From contig NC_135002.1 in the NCBI RefSeq assembly GCF_051020985.1, positions 9,548,001 through 9,612,000 on the forward strand: a stretch of 64,000 nt of DNA. The letters run 5' to 3'. This document shows, in pieces, positions 24,729-37,299 of this stretch (positions are counted from its first letter, which is position 1; each line of letters begins with the position of its first letter). The position numbers were made by a program, and so were the translations under genes. The DNA is from Nomia melanderi (taxonomy: Eukaryota > Arthropoda > Insecta > Hymenoptera > Halictidae). The notes beneath the pieces are model-generated. The model saw only the letters and a list, made by a program, of their open reading frames with translations. It ran no database searches and was not told the origin of the DNA.

Positions 24729-27204
24729 TACCCCGTGATAAAATACAAACGTGTACCACGAATCTGACTCGCCATTTTGCGGGAATGAGTTAAATTGCCA
24801 ACAATGGCCGGTACGAATGACAGGGAACTGTCAATGGTTGCCGTTAAAATCAAAATCACGCTCGTTATCGAGCCATTTTTTCGCTGTTCGAACATCGACA
24901 TTACCGGTCTCTCGAAATGCATGAAAAATGCTCGCACGCCTCGCGTATATACATAAAGTTTGCTCCTCTCCGAAGCTCATGCATCATTACGACGGGCGAA
25001 CCGGGCCTGTCGATGCTCATTCTGAATTATACGCGGTTATCCTAACAACTCGGTCGGGCCGAAGCTCCTCTTTCGAGGAAAGTTCGAGGCAGACCGTACA
25101 GAGAAATTTTTGCGCTGTCCGACGATTTCTATTATGCTACAACACGATTTTCCACGGATCACGATCACAGCTTTTTTTCAAATGAACAATGAGAACTTTC
25201 TCACATAAATGGATATTCCGTGTTAGTCCGTGAGCTGTCACTGAAAGGTGTCCTACAGAACCTCAGAAAATGTTTCGTTGTTTTTGTGAAAAACATTATA
25301 AAAGTTAAAAGCATTGTGCACTCTAAGTGTGATATTAATAAATATAATCGATATAAACTGAAAAATCAATTCATTAATTTTGTTGATTCCCAGATTTCAT
25401 ATTTACGATCGAAAATTGGGAATAATTGAATTATTTCACTAACGAGAGATTCCCAACGTGCTTTTATATTTCGTAATGCTTGAGATTTCGATAGTAAAAA
25501 ATTTCGAATATTCTCGCTTCGAAAGGGTGAAGTTGGATTTAAACTTGGCACCGTGTGTCTGAGTCGATGCTGCATAAAGCGAGGGGTTAAAGTCTCCGGC
25601 AGGCTGTATGAGAGAGGGTAGAAGATCCCAAGGAGTTTGTTCTGGAAACAGTACGAATCATTTTGTGAAACGTTGGACGTGCGGACGATAAAGCGACAGA
25701 GTGTTAATTTACCCGGGTCAGGAAGCACTAAGGCTCGCAGTTGTGCTCTCAAAGCCTGCTACTCGCGATAAGCCGGTGCAGGAACTGCGTTTAGATACGC
25801 GAAAAAGCTTTCTGCCTGTGATATCTAGACAGCCCTAGAACGTTTACGCGTGCACACTGATTGCAAGTACGACAATAATCTGACAGTGTTTCGGTTCTTT
25901 GAGGACGCGCCGAGATTTATGTAGCGGAAATGATTCGGCTACAGTAAATTTGCATTACAACGTTGAGCTTCTGCCTCTCTGTTTTATTTGGGACTTCCAC
26001 GCGAGTAGCTGGGTCGTGATTGTTGTTCCTGAAAGAGAACTTCAAATAAATATCCCTGCTTTCGGTTTAACGTTTGGCTAACGAAACTGGTGCTAAGAGA
26101 ATTCTCACTATTTCACACGTATCACGTTACTTTCAAGAAGATCCAAAATTCTTCTGCGTTATTATATATCATATATCATAGTCATTTGAATTGGAGCATT
26201 AAAACAAGATACTAAATAACATTTCAAATAAAATTAATTCAGCAACTAATGAATTTTAACAATATTTGCTAAAAGAAATTACGAAACATTGAAATTACGA
26301 GTGTACATACATATATTTATATATTTAAATACGATTCTAAAAATCATCATTTCCTGCAATTTCCTTTCCTTCTAAAAGAACGAATACATTCTATCGCTGG
26401 AGTGTTACTGCATTTAGAAAACCACAATTTCAAATTGTAGATTGTTTAATTAATTTCGCAATTATAACATTTCATTCGCCCGCTATCTCCGATGCACGAA
26501 TAATTACACATTTGTGAGTAATCAGTTTGTTGATTACGAACAATTACGATATTCTTTCGGCGGGTAACAAATGAACGTAATTGATATGAAGCTCGAGAGG
26601 CTGATAACACGGCGAACTACCCCGGTGATATCATGTTTCAGTCATTTCGCTTAAAGTTATGTTAACATTACTTTGCAATCTCGAATCTATATAGTCCCAA
26701 CATGCCGGAGATCGTTGATACCGCTTGTATTCATTCTGCTCTATCAAGTGACCTTGATCTCTTCGCGAGTGGCGACGGGGTCTAGCGTCTAGCGTCGGTC
26801 TATCTCGTTCTTGTAATAATAAATTGATCCCCCTTGATCATTCACGGGCCCACACACACGACCGGCAATATTTTCATTGCGCGTTTGTTTCGGGCCTCAT
26901 AACAATTTGAATTTCAATTTCCATTGAAATTGGTTTCGTTAACCTAGACCTGCGCCCATGCGCTGTTACCTATCGTGCCATGCCAAAAGAAATTAATAGC
27001 CTCAATGTAGAACGAGCTGGATTATAGATTGAATCTATACTGAGCTTAGGTCAGGCTCGGCTATGATGATCTTAACCCGGCCAAGATCAAGGGGAGTGCC
27101 AGAACGTGAAAATCATTTTTGGAATAGTAATCAGGCGAACGTTGTAACGTAGTAAAATTTTGTATGGGAAATTCTAATATATTATAGAATTGAATAGAAT
27201 AATG
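24729..27204. other. Non-coding stretch
   Basis: No gene is supported. A 128-codon minus-strand frame at 25366-25752 has no recognisable character. At 25577-25592 the word taaagcgaggggttaa occurs and is repeated inverted near 57054-57070. At 26744-26759 the near-palindrome atcaagtgaccttgat contains TGACCTTGA, a match to the extended half-site bound by FTZ-F1/ERR-type nuclear receptors; a single site is weak evidence. 26100-26500 is AT-rich. Confidence 0.45.
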
Positions 27205-27396
27205 TTAGCACGTTCCATTCCGTGCCGTTTTTTACGACCTTCCACACTTTTACAATTAAATAAACTTGTTTTTAACGTACGCCTTACAATTTTTCAATAG
27301 TACAAAATCATAATTAGCAAATTTTTTAAAAATTCTTCGTTTCTTCGAAAGTTCAGCGTGCGTTGTATACGACCCACGCGGCACGGGACGTGTTGA
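27205..27396. mobile_element. 184-bp TTAA-type MITE, family 2, decayed
   Basis: The body 27209-27392 has inverted ends: CACGTTCCATTCCGTGCCG on the left, and on the right in reverse complement CACGTCCCGTGCCGCGTGGG; ACGACC-like words also match further in. The flanks are TTAG (27205-27208) and TTGA (27393-27396), each one base away from TTAA, so the duplication seems decayed. The CACGT end is shared with elements at 34372 and 61090. The centre is AT-rich and non-coding. Confidence 0.6.
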
Positions 27397-28389
27397 TAAT
27401 GATTCTTACTTTCATTTTTTATGCATATTTTAATGTGTAATAATACAATATCAGTATTTAATAATACGCGTTTGGTTATACACGTTAAATCGAGTGGACG
27501 TCATTTACAAAATATAGACTGATACGAAGGCAATGAAAACATGAACTAGTTACCTTGCACAAAAGCAACAATGACATATTGTTACATTCGCGCATGCTTA
27601 ATTTATTAGGAACGTAAACTTCATTTGCATTCTGAAATTTCAGATTATTGTTCGATGGAAATGGTTTTACGTGCTATGCATCGCACATAACACCTAATAA
27701 TTATTGTGAAATATTATTCACTTATTAATGACGTTTTGTTTCATCGCTGATATTATAAGTGACGTACCAGCAATCCAAAAGAAATTGAAAATATTCATTG
27801 CTATGTAGAGATACGCAATTTTTAACGTTGTAAATAGGTCTCAGTAACACATAAAACTTCGAAACTGAATTCTCTAAAAAGATGTTCGATTTAGGAAACC
27901 AGATGATAGTTTTGTAAGAGAAAAATGCACGCTACAGCTTCTATCTAGTGTCACAGAGGCGCACCACTTGTGCGGACAAGGGCTGTTCTGGTATTCGAGA
28001 TTTAAAAAATCAACGACTCTTTCCATTCATTGTTTTAAACCGACCGAGTCGAACAATAAGTCTATCAAACGATTTTCCGAAATTTGGTAAACCTGTCACG
28101 GCTACGGAAGGCTGAACGATCCGAGACAATGCACGATGCACAAGTGCTTCGGGCTTCAAACGCGTTTTCCTCGAAACCGAAGTTCTTCAACACAGTGCCA
28201 ATGGCTCTCACAAAAGCAATTGATTCAATCGCTTTCCCTTTTTTATACCTCCACCGCAATCAAGTCAACATTTTCAAAATTTCACTACTTTTAACACTCA
28301 ATACTAACAAAAGCTACAGGTTAAAAACAGATTTCTAAATTCTGTTTTGTCAGAAAACCTGATACTAGAGAAGAAGATTGCACACCTAT
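27397..28389. other. Non-coding stretch
   Basis: Mostly AT-rich DNA with no supported gene. Complementary short frames at 28065-28338 on both strands are chance overlaps in a locally GC-richer patch. Confidence 0.45.
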
Positions 28390-28491
28390 GTCTCATTACT
28401 TGAATAACGAAGTCATTCATTTCAAACTCTCGATTTTAAACGTCAAAGTTCGACGTCAATATTATGACGGTATACCGCCGCAAAGAGTTGA
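28390..28491. repeat. piggyBac-like element end, copy 1
   Basis: About 98 bp that match the copy at 28799-28902 in the same direction (cattcattt, cgattttaaacgtcaaagttcgacgtc, gccgcaaagag), ending at TTGA (28488-28491). In reverse complement the end reads as a CTCTTTGCGG-type terminus next to a decayed TTAA. The partner end was not found. Confidence 0.6.
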
Positions 28492-28798
28492 TATATAATA
28501 TTATATCCTTTAATATCCTCCGGATACCACTGGCAATTTCGATGACCGATAAGCCGGGATAAACCAAAGCGATCGTCCACGCCTTGAAGGTAAAGAAATA
28601 AAAACACCGACACGTCACTCATAAAAAGCTGGAAAAGTATGTTCAAATCTTCTTGCAGATGAGAAATAAGAGATCAGAAATATAATTTTCGAAGTAAAAA
28701 ATACGGATTCTGATTTCGATCCGACCCACCCTGTAATCTAATTCGCCCCGTTTCATCCTAGGTTCGAACGTGTTTACGCGAACGTCGAAACAGGTCCA

Positions 28799-28902
28799 AT
28801 CTCTTGATACTGAAATAACGCAATCATTCATTTGCAGCTTCCGATTTTATGCGTCGAAGCTCGAAGTCGCCATTACATCGGCGTTCGGCCGCAAAGGGTT
28901 AA
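28799..28902. repeat. piggyBac-like element end, copy 2
   Basis: This copy keeps an intact TTAA (28899-28902). In reverse complement it begins TTAACCCTTTGCGGCC, which resembles the CCCTTTG start known for piggyBac-type ends. The match to copy 1 runs about 100 bp. The two are 409 bp apart in direct orientation, so they are either two truncated insertions or a partial tandem duplication. No transposase remains. Confidence 0.62.
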
Positions 28903-31900
28903 TTCCGGATTATGCTCGCGTCGCGCGTAGCGTGGATCTGTCCCACGACAGCCGGTGAGATGAAAAGATCAGATCGCGCGATCGCTGTAGAAGGATCGGG
29001 CGAAAGAAGCTAGTAACTGCATGGTTTATGTCAGAGGCGTTGATGGGTCTGGCGGGTCACTTCACCGTTGCAAACCGAGGAAACGCCAAGTGGACTTCAC
29101 TATGCTCAACCTTAAGATATTCCAGACACTCGGTGGTGTGGCAACCTCGAGTGCTCCACTTACGACGCCGCGGTGCTCCCTTGAGCACGTACAGCTAACT
29201 AGAAAAATCCTCGGGTTAAGCATTCTCCTGTGCATGATGAAAACTGTGTCGTTAGCAGTTAACGTTCCTCTCTATCGATCCCCCAAGCTTTTCCCCGTCC
29301 TTTGCTCGCCGAAGCTAATCTGCCCTCCTCGCCCGGCGGGAACTTTGGGGCTGCGATTTTTTAATAAAAAAGGAAAAAGGTCTATCGGTGTTATACGATC
29401 GCGTTAAATTTTCAAGTATCTCTTCGAGAACTTTCGCCGTGTTCAGTGAAGATCTCAGTGATGGTACAATTTGTTTCTCTGCTGAGTTGTTTTAATGGTT
29501 AAATTTGGAACGTTTGAGAGCAGCGAAAACAGTCAGAAATCGCAACGGTGTGTAATATTTAGATTCTAGTTTCTTTTTATGTGAAACATTTGAGTACTCC
29601 GGTGCCTTGTCTGTTTCAAATTCTTTCGAATAATATAAAGAATCTATTGTTTTCATTTCGAATTCATTGTTTAAGAGAATTTTTCATTTACTTCAGAAAA
29701 ATGTTTAAGCTTCCTTCCGATGTATCCATTCCGGTTACTGTAATTTATTGTACCGAAGGATAATTATTCCCGAGCTTTTCGGGATTACCAGTGACGCAAC
29801 GTAAAATGATAATATTCCGCGACACGAACGCGCGAAAGGCGACAACGCAACTTAATCAATTCGGCGTCGTATTACATCGTTCCGCGTGTGTCGAGTCGCG
29901 AAAATTGCAGCATCGCCGGTGCAACGTAGGAAAATCGCATTTCAGTTAAGGTGTTGACGGGGGGCGCGGATGAATATCGTATTTTACCAATCAAATAACA
30001 ACGGTTTCATTACGAGTTTACATACGTGACACGTTCGGCCGCGCTTGTTTCGGAAAAAGTACAGGGACCGATGGCTAATAAATTTCACGGTAAAATGCGC
30101 AGCTGTCAAAGTGTTAATTGTAGTGAAAAACGACATTTCGTGTACGCTGGCAGAATCATACGCGGCTGCGGACGCGGAAAGAGAGCTAAACGAACATGGC
30201 GTCGAAGAAAAGAAGAGCAACGAAGAGAGGAAGGAAGAAGGGAACGTGGCCGAACACAAAGGCACAATCAAGGTTCCCATTTAGAACAAAACAACAGTTA
30301 TCTCTGGACTGCCCGGAGCTGCCATCGCCTTGTATCTCCCTTTTTGCTTTTCCCTTTCGGCGCTGGAGAGGCGCTCTCCGGTTACAAAAGCTAACGAGGT
30401 GATTCTGAACGTCGTATGTCGTAAACCAGTCACCGAATTTCCTCGATTTTATTCTTATCAGATTTCCCCGAGCGCCGCGACCGATCGTTTTCAATCGCTT
30501 CCTGCACCTGTTGTGGCGACAGAGATTTCAAAGACACTACGTCCGGCCGATCCGTTGCTTCGCCACGGAATTCGAAACAGTTCGCTGCAATTTGATTTAT
30601 AAACTGATGTTAGTTCACTGGACGTCTTAAAACGCTGATTCGATGTTTTATGAAATGTCTCGGAATGTTGGGTTAATACTTCACTGACAATACGGATTAT
30701 TGAAGGATTGTCGAGAGTCTCATTTCTACATAACTCCGACACGATTTCGAATTTTGCAAAGTGATACGAAGAATTGGATAAAGCGTTATTTGTATATGAC
30801 ATTAAGAACTATTATAAGTGTCTTAGAATTCTTTCAGATCTCCATAGAACTCGCAGTAATGGAAAATCGAGGTATATAAAAGGTCCAATTGCCGGCGGAG
30901 GGTTAATATTTTATGAAACATTCTAGGAATGAGAAATTAGAAATGGTGCTCGGAGATTTAGAGAAAACATTGTGAATGGTAAAATTGTGAACCTTTTTAA
31001 TAAATTAATCGAAATTTGTGCGGGGAGTCTGCAGATTGCATAATTCGCAGCGAGATAACATATTCCTGGACGATTCCATGGCTAATTAAATAGTTTTATT
31101 ATACTTTAATAAATGGGGAGATAATGAGTGTTACTCCTACTTAACATATTCGCGTTTCTCCTCGTTCCCGGCGCGTTTGTTTAATTCGAAAACGTTGTAG
31201 CGAAACTTGCGCAAACACGATCCTTACCATTGAATTTACGCACACTGCTGACGAAAAAGCGAGGCTATGATTCACAATTAATGAAGTAGGATAATATTAC
31301 TTTGTATAGAGAGAACACAATGACATTATTGATTTTTCATTTTCATCGTATCCTTATATTGTTTCATTTATTCGCGTACGACGTCCTGTCGTTAAATGAA
31401 ATATAGTTCAGTGAACCAGAGTTAAACGGACGGTGTAAAAATTGTCGGTCTCCCGATGGTCGTTAGCGTTCGACCGCATTAAACATTGCCAGGAGTATGC
31501 AGCTCGAGGGTAAAACTCGATGTAACGTCTCGGCACAACTTAATCAACAGTTTATTAATCCGTGGTCGTTGGTAAATTACACATTCTTATACGGGAAACG
31601 CATAAATCATCGTCCCCGGCGGATGAATCGTTTACCCGAAGACTAAATAATGGTGAGAACGAAGTCGGTGTTCCCCGCGAAAGCAATCAGGAAGTGGACG
31701 CGCCTCTTTGCGGCGAGATTAGAAGGAAACTAAAAGCCACAGGGAGAACTATTGTCTGCCGCAGTGTTGCAGTTAAACCGACGTTTAAACTCCTACGTGT
31801 TCGGCGCGACACAATCCACTGATCCTCCATTCCTATCATAATTCACAATCGCCTATCTAAACAACGTGATTCACTCGGCAGTTCGGCCAATTACCAATTA

Positions 31901-33673
31901 ACAGAATGTCCTGCTGGAAGCGTGATCTACGCTCGACTGTGCAATTTTCATCAACATGTTCATTGCAGTCTATAAAAACCCCACGAAATCGAATGTATTG
32001 AATTCGTATTGAATTCGAATCGAAGAGTACCATTCGAGAACAATAGACTCTGCAGTGTTCTAAATTCTCATCCCGCGCATCAAATTCAGTTCACCCGGTA
32101 TTCAACACTCTTCCGATCGCCCAACGTCTTGAATCCGTTCATTCCCATTGCCTCCAATGAACTATATCCGAAAGTTCCACGATTACATACCAAATCTCCA
32201 TAAACATCGGTTCGCCTCATTCGTTTCCTACGGCGAATCGCCATAAAACTGTATTTTCGAGCCTGTATACACAAGGAATCGTGTCACCGTTATACGACCG
32301 ATACTATAGAGACAACGAAACGACGGAATATTTTATAGGTGAACCACGCGAGATGATTTTACAGCGGCTATAATAAAGAATTATCTTATGGTTTACGTGA
32401 GCCAGTGTTAGACTGAATCCGGACATCGGTGTGTTAATGCCGATCGCCCGCACACGTGCTGGCCCGTGCACCGACTGGAAGTAAGGCTAGATAACGTGCA
32501 TCTATTGATTTGTCAGCGCCGGTAATGGATTTCGATGCATAACGCGGAATTCCATGGAACGCGAGTGTGCGGTCGCCAGCGGGATTAATACGGCCATTAC
32601 GGAACGGTAGGTATTCCGCGTGTGTCTGGTATTTCGTAAATGTTAATACAAGTTGATCATGCGATCGACGGGAATATAGCCCCCGCCCCCCCCCCCCCGC
32701 CCCGGTGCACTACGGTCCCTTCGAATGCCGGCATCGTGCATAATACATCGGTTAATCAAATAATCGGCCACATTAAATTAATTCCTGCGCCGCGGCTCGC
32801 GGCGGACTCGCTGTACGGACTCGGTGGAATCGGATCGGATCGAACCGTTCGCAGCGGAGTCGAGAAGTTTCGTTGTGTCGTTGCTTCCTCTCGCGCGATG
32901 TAATTGGAAAATGGAATGTGGATGAAGGAACAATCGTTCGGCGAATCGCTTGCTCCATGCACTGATACGACAATTCGGTAATGTAAATTGTTTTTCTTAA
33001 TGAACACGATTGCAGAATGAGTTCGTTGATTTCCATCGCAATGCACGTAATTGTATAAAGTTTAGTCGCGGACGATTTCTATTCAAATTGAAGCATTCTT
33101 CGGATATTAATAATATTATTTTAAATACGAGTCAATGGGAGATCATGTGATTCTATTGTGACAATTGTCAGGGATTCTTTGAGCTTAGACGGTTAACTGA
33201 GTATACTGAAGTTTGTGGCAATGCTTGTTTAGTTTAATTTGTGATTTAAGATGGTGATTTGGTAAGTCATTCGAAAATATTTGGTAATCACTGAAATCTT
33301 AATTACATGCGTTATAATTACAATGTTAGAAATAAGAATGAAAAGAATTAATGAATCGTCTAAACTGCATAATAAACTTATTCGTTAAAAAGAGAACAAA
33401 ATTTTCAAGCATCGTTGAATCAATTTTACGCAAACTCATTTAAAACCACTATAATCAGTCACCTCCAGTACTCGTGCCCTCACTTTAATACCAGATAAGA
33501 GATTAAAGTAGTAGCATAACTTCGTTTCGAGAAGTCTTTCTCCCAGCGTCCATAAATAATCGAGATAATTAGGCGTTCCCGTTTAAGCGTCCCGGCCTGT
33601 ATAACTCATCGTGGAAAAATGATAATACGAGACATTAATCCGAAAAATATGCGCGCTGAGCCAGTACATACAT
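28903..33673. other. Non-coding stretch with CpG-rich islands and a C13 run
   Basis: No gene is supported. 28900-29400 and 30000-30600 are CpG-rich and produce overlapping open frames on both strands (29021-29407, 30026-30394, 30186-30494 and others) with no family resemblance; 30170-30260 is a purine-rich tract that gives basic or acidic low-complexity peptides. A run of 13 C lies at 32686-32698. At 30893-30906 gccggcggagggttaa resembles a piggyBac-type end, without a partner. 33060-33500 is AT-rich. Confidence 0.45.
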
Positions 33674-33700
33674 TACTGTGCATAAGTATATTCGGACATT
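33674..33700. repeat. Tc1-like terminal fragment
   Basis: TA at 33674-33675 is followed by ctgtgcataagtatattcgg and aca. Tc1-group elements often end in a CAGTGCATAAGTATTCGGAC-like inverted repeat after a TA target. No opposite end or transposase was found within the next kilobase, so this is at most a truncated relic. Confidence 0.35.
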
Positions 33701-34034
33701 TCTGTGCTGCTAGACATCTCTGACAGTAAAGTCACTTTTTAAATAAAACTCTAATATAATTTCAATGATAATATCGATTATATTTCGTAATACCGTATTA
33801 TAAAAAAGGAGTTCAGTTCACGTTTCACCCACTCGGTCTATTTCTTCTACAACGGTATTCTAAAATTTAAAATTTAAAACCGAAAATTTAATACTGAAAG
33901 CTGAAAATGAATAATTTTATTATTTCAATAACGTGAGTTTAACATTTGCTTTTTTCCGACGTATCATCTCTGATTCTCGTCTCTTTCATGGATCAACTTC
34001 AGGCACTCTATCCACTGATCCTACCGTACACGAC

Positions 34035-34202
34035 AAAATGGCGCTTGCCGTTCTGTACTGCAACCAATGTAAACCAATCAGAGTTGCCAGACAATGAAAA
34101 TGGAGGTGTATAGAGTTGCCCTCACTATCATTCCACTCTTGGGTGGGCGGATTCCATCGTTACCCCCACTATCACTGCCAATGTGTTACAATGTCACGTG
34201 AC
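34035..34202. promoter_or_regulatory. Cluster of promoter-type motifs
   Basis: Within 170 bp lie AAAATGGCG (34035-34043, YY1-like), two CCAAT boxes ten bases apart (34064 and 34074, the second in aaccaatcagag as for NF-Y), gggtgggcgg (34141-34150, a GC-box type) and the perfect palindrome GTCACGTGAC (34193-34202, an E-box of the MITF/TFE/USF type). agagttgcc is repeated at 34079 and 34112. The motif set resembles a housekeeping promoter, but no transcript or first exon can be seen and these factors' preferences come mostly from other animals. Confidence 0.25.
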
Positions 34203-34367
34203 TAAGCTACCAATGATAATGGGGATAATGGGGGATTTCGCCGCAGAAGTAATCACTTCTCCACTTTTCAGTCTACCCTTTTCCGCACGAAGTTTCTTAT
34301 ATAATCCACATTTTTATGATGTGTGAATTAAATTAACCGAAGCAACAAATTCACCAAAGTAACCAAA

Positions 34368-34606
34368 TGGACACGTTGTACGCCGTGGGGGTCACCGGTG
34401 ATCGACCAAATCGAATTACTGCAGTTCACCCAATTAAACGAGGATTATTTGGAAACATTTCTATGTTATAAATAATGCTACCCAACGTAGTGATAAGTTA
34501 GATCAGCGTGCCATGTAAAACTGCAATGCATCGCGCGATTTAACATTATATTCTTTCCGTTTTGTGTATTTTGCTCTATAAACTCATACGGCGTTCAACG
34601 TGTTAA
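34368..34606. mobile_element. 231-bp TTAA-type MITE, family 2
   Basis: The body 34372-34602 has inverted ends: CACGTTGTACGCCGTG on the left and in reverse complement CACGTTGAACGCCGTATGAG on the right. TTAA is intact at 34603-34606; the left flank is tgga, apparently decayed. The left end continues with gtcaccggtgatcgacc, which has a counterpart at the same distance in the element at 61090 (aatcggtgatggacga). Non-coding; the old TTAA targeting points to a piggyBac-like transposase acting in trans. Confidence 0.72.
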
Positions 34607-37299
34607 CTAAAGTAAAAAAACGAATGAACCTCCGGCAGAATGCTCATCGACGAAGGCCCCATTGGTTCGTATCAGCTGCAGCAGTGAAGCGTACGGCAAG
34701 CTCCATTTCGTCGCGTACGCTACGAGCAACGGACAAAACGCCTTACCTCTCTGCCTCTCGTTTCTTCTCTTCCTGGATCCGCGGAGCCTGTTGCACCCCT
34801 CCACCCCCGCCATTCGCCGTCCCGTTTCCCCTCACAGAGGAACTCTTGTCGAGCATTCATCCTAGTTAGAGCATACCAGCCGGCCCATTATATCTGAACT
34901 GATTTGAATTTAACGGTTGCCAGACACCGGCATTGTGCGTACTCGTACACGCCTGGCGCGCCGCGTGTTCTGTTATCGGCCCACCACCTTTCCGCGTTTT
35001 CTTTCCGCCCGTGAAATTACGTTCGCGCTCGTACGAGTCCAGCTTATGCGGAGTAATGTTAGGCCGGGTCCACACGGTTGTTCGCGAGCCAAATACGTTC
35101 GGCGACGTTGTGGGCACGTTTTACGAATCGCGACCAAGGAACTCATCAGCGGACAGTGTTCGCATGCGCATGGTGTACCCGACGATATGCTCGAGAACTT
35201 GAAACCTGTCTGGACAGTGCTTAAAATATTGAGCACCGAATGAACAAGTCACCAACCGCTTGCCATCGATTGGCGGACTTCAGTGTGAACGCAATGCTAT
35301 TTCTCTCGGCGGCAGTTCGCAGATAGCTCGAGAACAATCCTCTTCAGTCGGGATTGGTCTTACTGGCGTGTTCATTCTTCTTGCGGCTGCCTCTACAGTC
35401 ATTCTCGGATGAGTCGGGCTGTACGCGTCAAGCTGATTGACGTGGCAGAGTGTAAATTGAGTTTACCGCATTAACTAGTATGAGAAGCATAAGCATTCTG
35501 TACCTAATGTTACTTGTTTCTTTATGAGAAAGACAAATGTTATTAGAATCGGTTATCAATGATTTGGCATCGCAGTGCTTACGTTTCAGTGTTAACTGGT
35601 TACTTGTGTATTTAAAAAATTATACTTCATTTGATTTGGTTAATTGATCGCGAGGACACGAACGAATTTTGTGTTGTAAGAATACATTTACTTCGATGGT
35701 GAAACGATTAGTTTTATTAAACTGAGATGAAAATTTTTGCAGGGAATTCGACTCGTTATTATACGACGAGGATTAACCATCAGTTAATTAGTCGAAGATT
35801 ATTAGTTAAGGATTAAGTAATGTTTGTTAAGCGAAGTTAAATGTTGCGATAAATGTGGATTCAAGAATTAACAGTTCCAAGGTTGGAAGGAATTTTTCGT
35901 TTCTGTTGAAACGAATGGCGTATTTGGTTAAAACGCTCGGGCAGGATTATAAGGGATTATCTTCCCTATTCACACTTTCTATAGAAATTTTATAGCACAG
36001 GATTATTTTATACAAAGTAAGCTAATATAAAATCTTCATTGTACGGAATTACGGAATCATATCTACCCAACGAGGGAACACAATTTTTATGAGAGTACGG
36101 AATTTTAAAATTGCTCGTCATCCTGTGAAAGTCCAGCGCAATTCTCTAACGTTCATATTTTCTATACATTAGCTCATCTCTCGGGAACAGTTCAGATAAT
36201 TATATGATACCGCCGTATCCAGCGAACAATGTGAAAAACTAAATCTATATTTTAAAACATTCCTCCGATCCCCGATCAGCCAGAAAAAAAAGCACCACGA
36301 AAACAAAATATGGGAACAGTTAATCAATAAGTCAATATCAGAGTGAAAATATCTGAAAAACTTTTTCGCTGCGAGATTATGATTCACCGCTTTCCCATAC
36401 GTTAAAGGAACGCCGCATTGCCAATTTAAGATCGCCGATGTACAATGTTGCCTTTCCCTTGTCGCAGAAGAACCAAGTGAATTACGGAGTTTGAAATTCA
36501 TTTCCTTGTCAAACGTGCCACGTGGATCGCGGATAACGTAGGAACAGCCCGTCAGATTATCATAATGCTATATATCGCGGCCGTGGCACATCCTAAATAA
36601 ACATTTGCGAGCAACGTCGTTCGCATAATCTATTCGCACGTGATCCCCTGTAACCATAGTCCCTGGTTTGTTCGTCGATTAGATCAGCGCTCGGAGTGCA
36701 TGTTACTACGATCCACGTGTCTATGATTTCGTGGAATTGTCTGCGGTGTAATTTGAAACGTTCGCGGAGTAAATATCGTATTTAATCGAATTCCGTTGCT
36801 GCCAACCCCTCGCCCCTCGTGCAAGCCGCGGTGAAACTTGCCTCAGATATTCGACACGTGTAGAAAAATTACTGCTACGCGTACAACATCGTTCGGGGAA
36901 TAATATATTCCGTGTAATTAAACCTACAATTAAATATTCTTATCATCGCGAACATTACAGAGTGACTACTAAATTGAACAAGAAGATATTTCATAAAATG
37001 ATTATACAAATATAAAACTCTAAACTCCGAACTTCCATTAAACGAAATTCAACGAATTCCTTTGCATTGTGTGCATCGGACATTTTTGCAATAAACCCAC
37101 TTTGATAAATCAAATTTAACTAAATTCACTCATAGTTAAACAAAATACGAACATTACTCAATACGTATCCAATATTCAAGCCTAAACAATCTGAAATCAA
37201 TGCATCAACTTTACGAATACCCGTATTCGCTTCCGAATTAACGAAATAACTACTTAATTAATACAACCTCCGCGTTATCGCTATGGCGGAGAAAAAGAG
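34607..37299. other. Non-coding stretch with an 8-bp-stem inverted repeat
   Basis: No gene is supported. 34600-35250 is CpG-rich with overlapping chance frames on both strands. At 35062-35181 a stretch starting gggtccacacgg and ending ggtgtaccc hints at another TIR element, too weak to call. At 36515-36522 gtgccacg pairs perfectly with cgtggcac at 36582-36589, and CGCG words inside extend the symmetry imperfectly. 35480-36180 and 36900-37260 are AT-rich. Confidence 0.45.

Noticed and set aside
25366..25752. 128-codon minus-strand frame
   Set aside because: No ATG-context support, no family resemblance and no splice signals that stand out.
28757..28790. ggttcgaacg resembling a tRNA B box
   Set aside because: No matching A box or cloverleaf pairing was found around it; no tRNA gene was found anywhere in the window.
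29021..29407. 128-codon plus-strand frame
   Set aside because: No recognised motif, no splice context and a CpG-rich setting.
30026..30494. Cluster of overlapping frames on both strands, one starting ATGGCGTCG
   Set aside because: A purine-rich tract makes lysine/arginine- or glutamate-rich peptides in several frames at once, which points to composition rather than coding.
35062..35181. Possible TIR element from gggtccacacgg to ggtgtaccc
   Set aside because: Only about eight bases match between the ends and no target duplication is visible.
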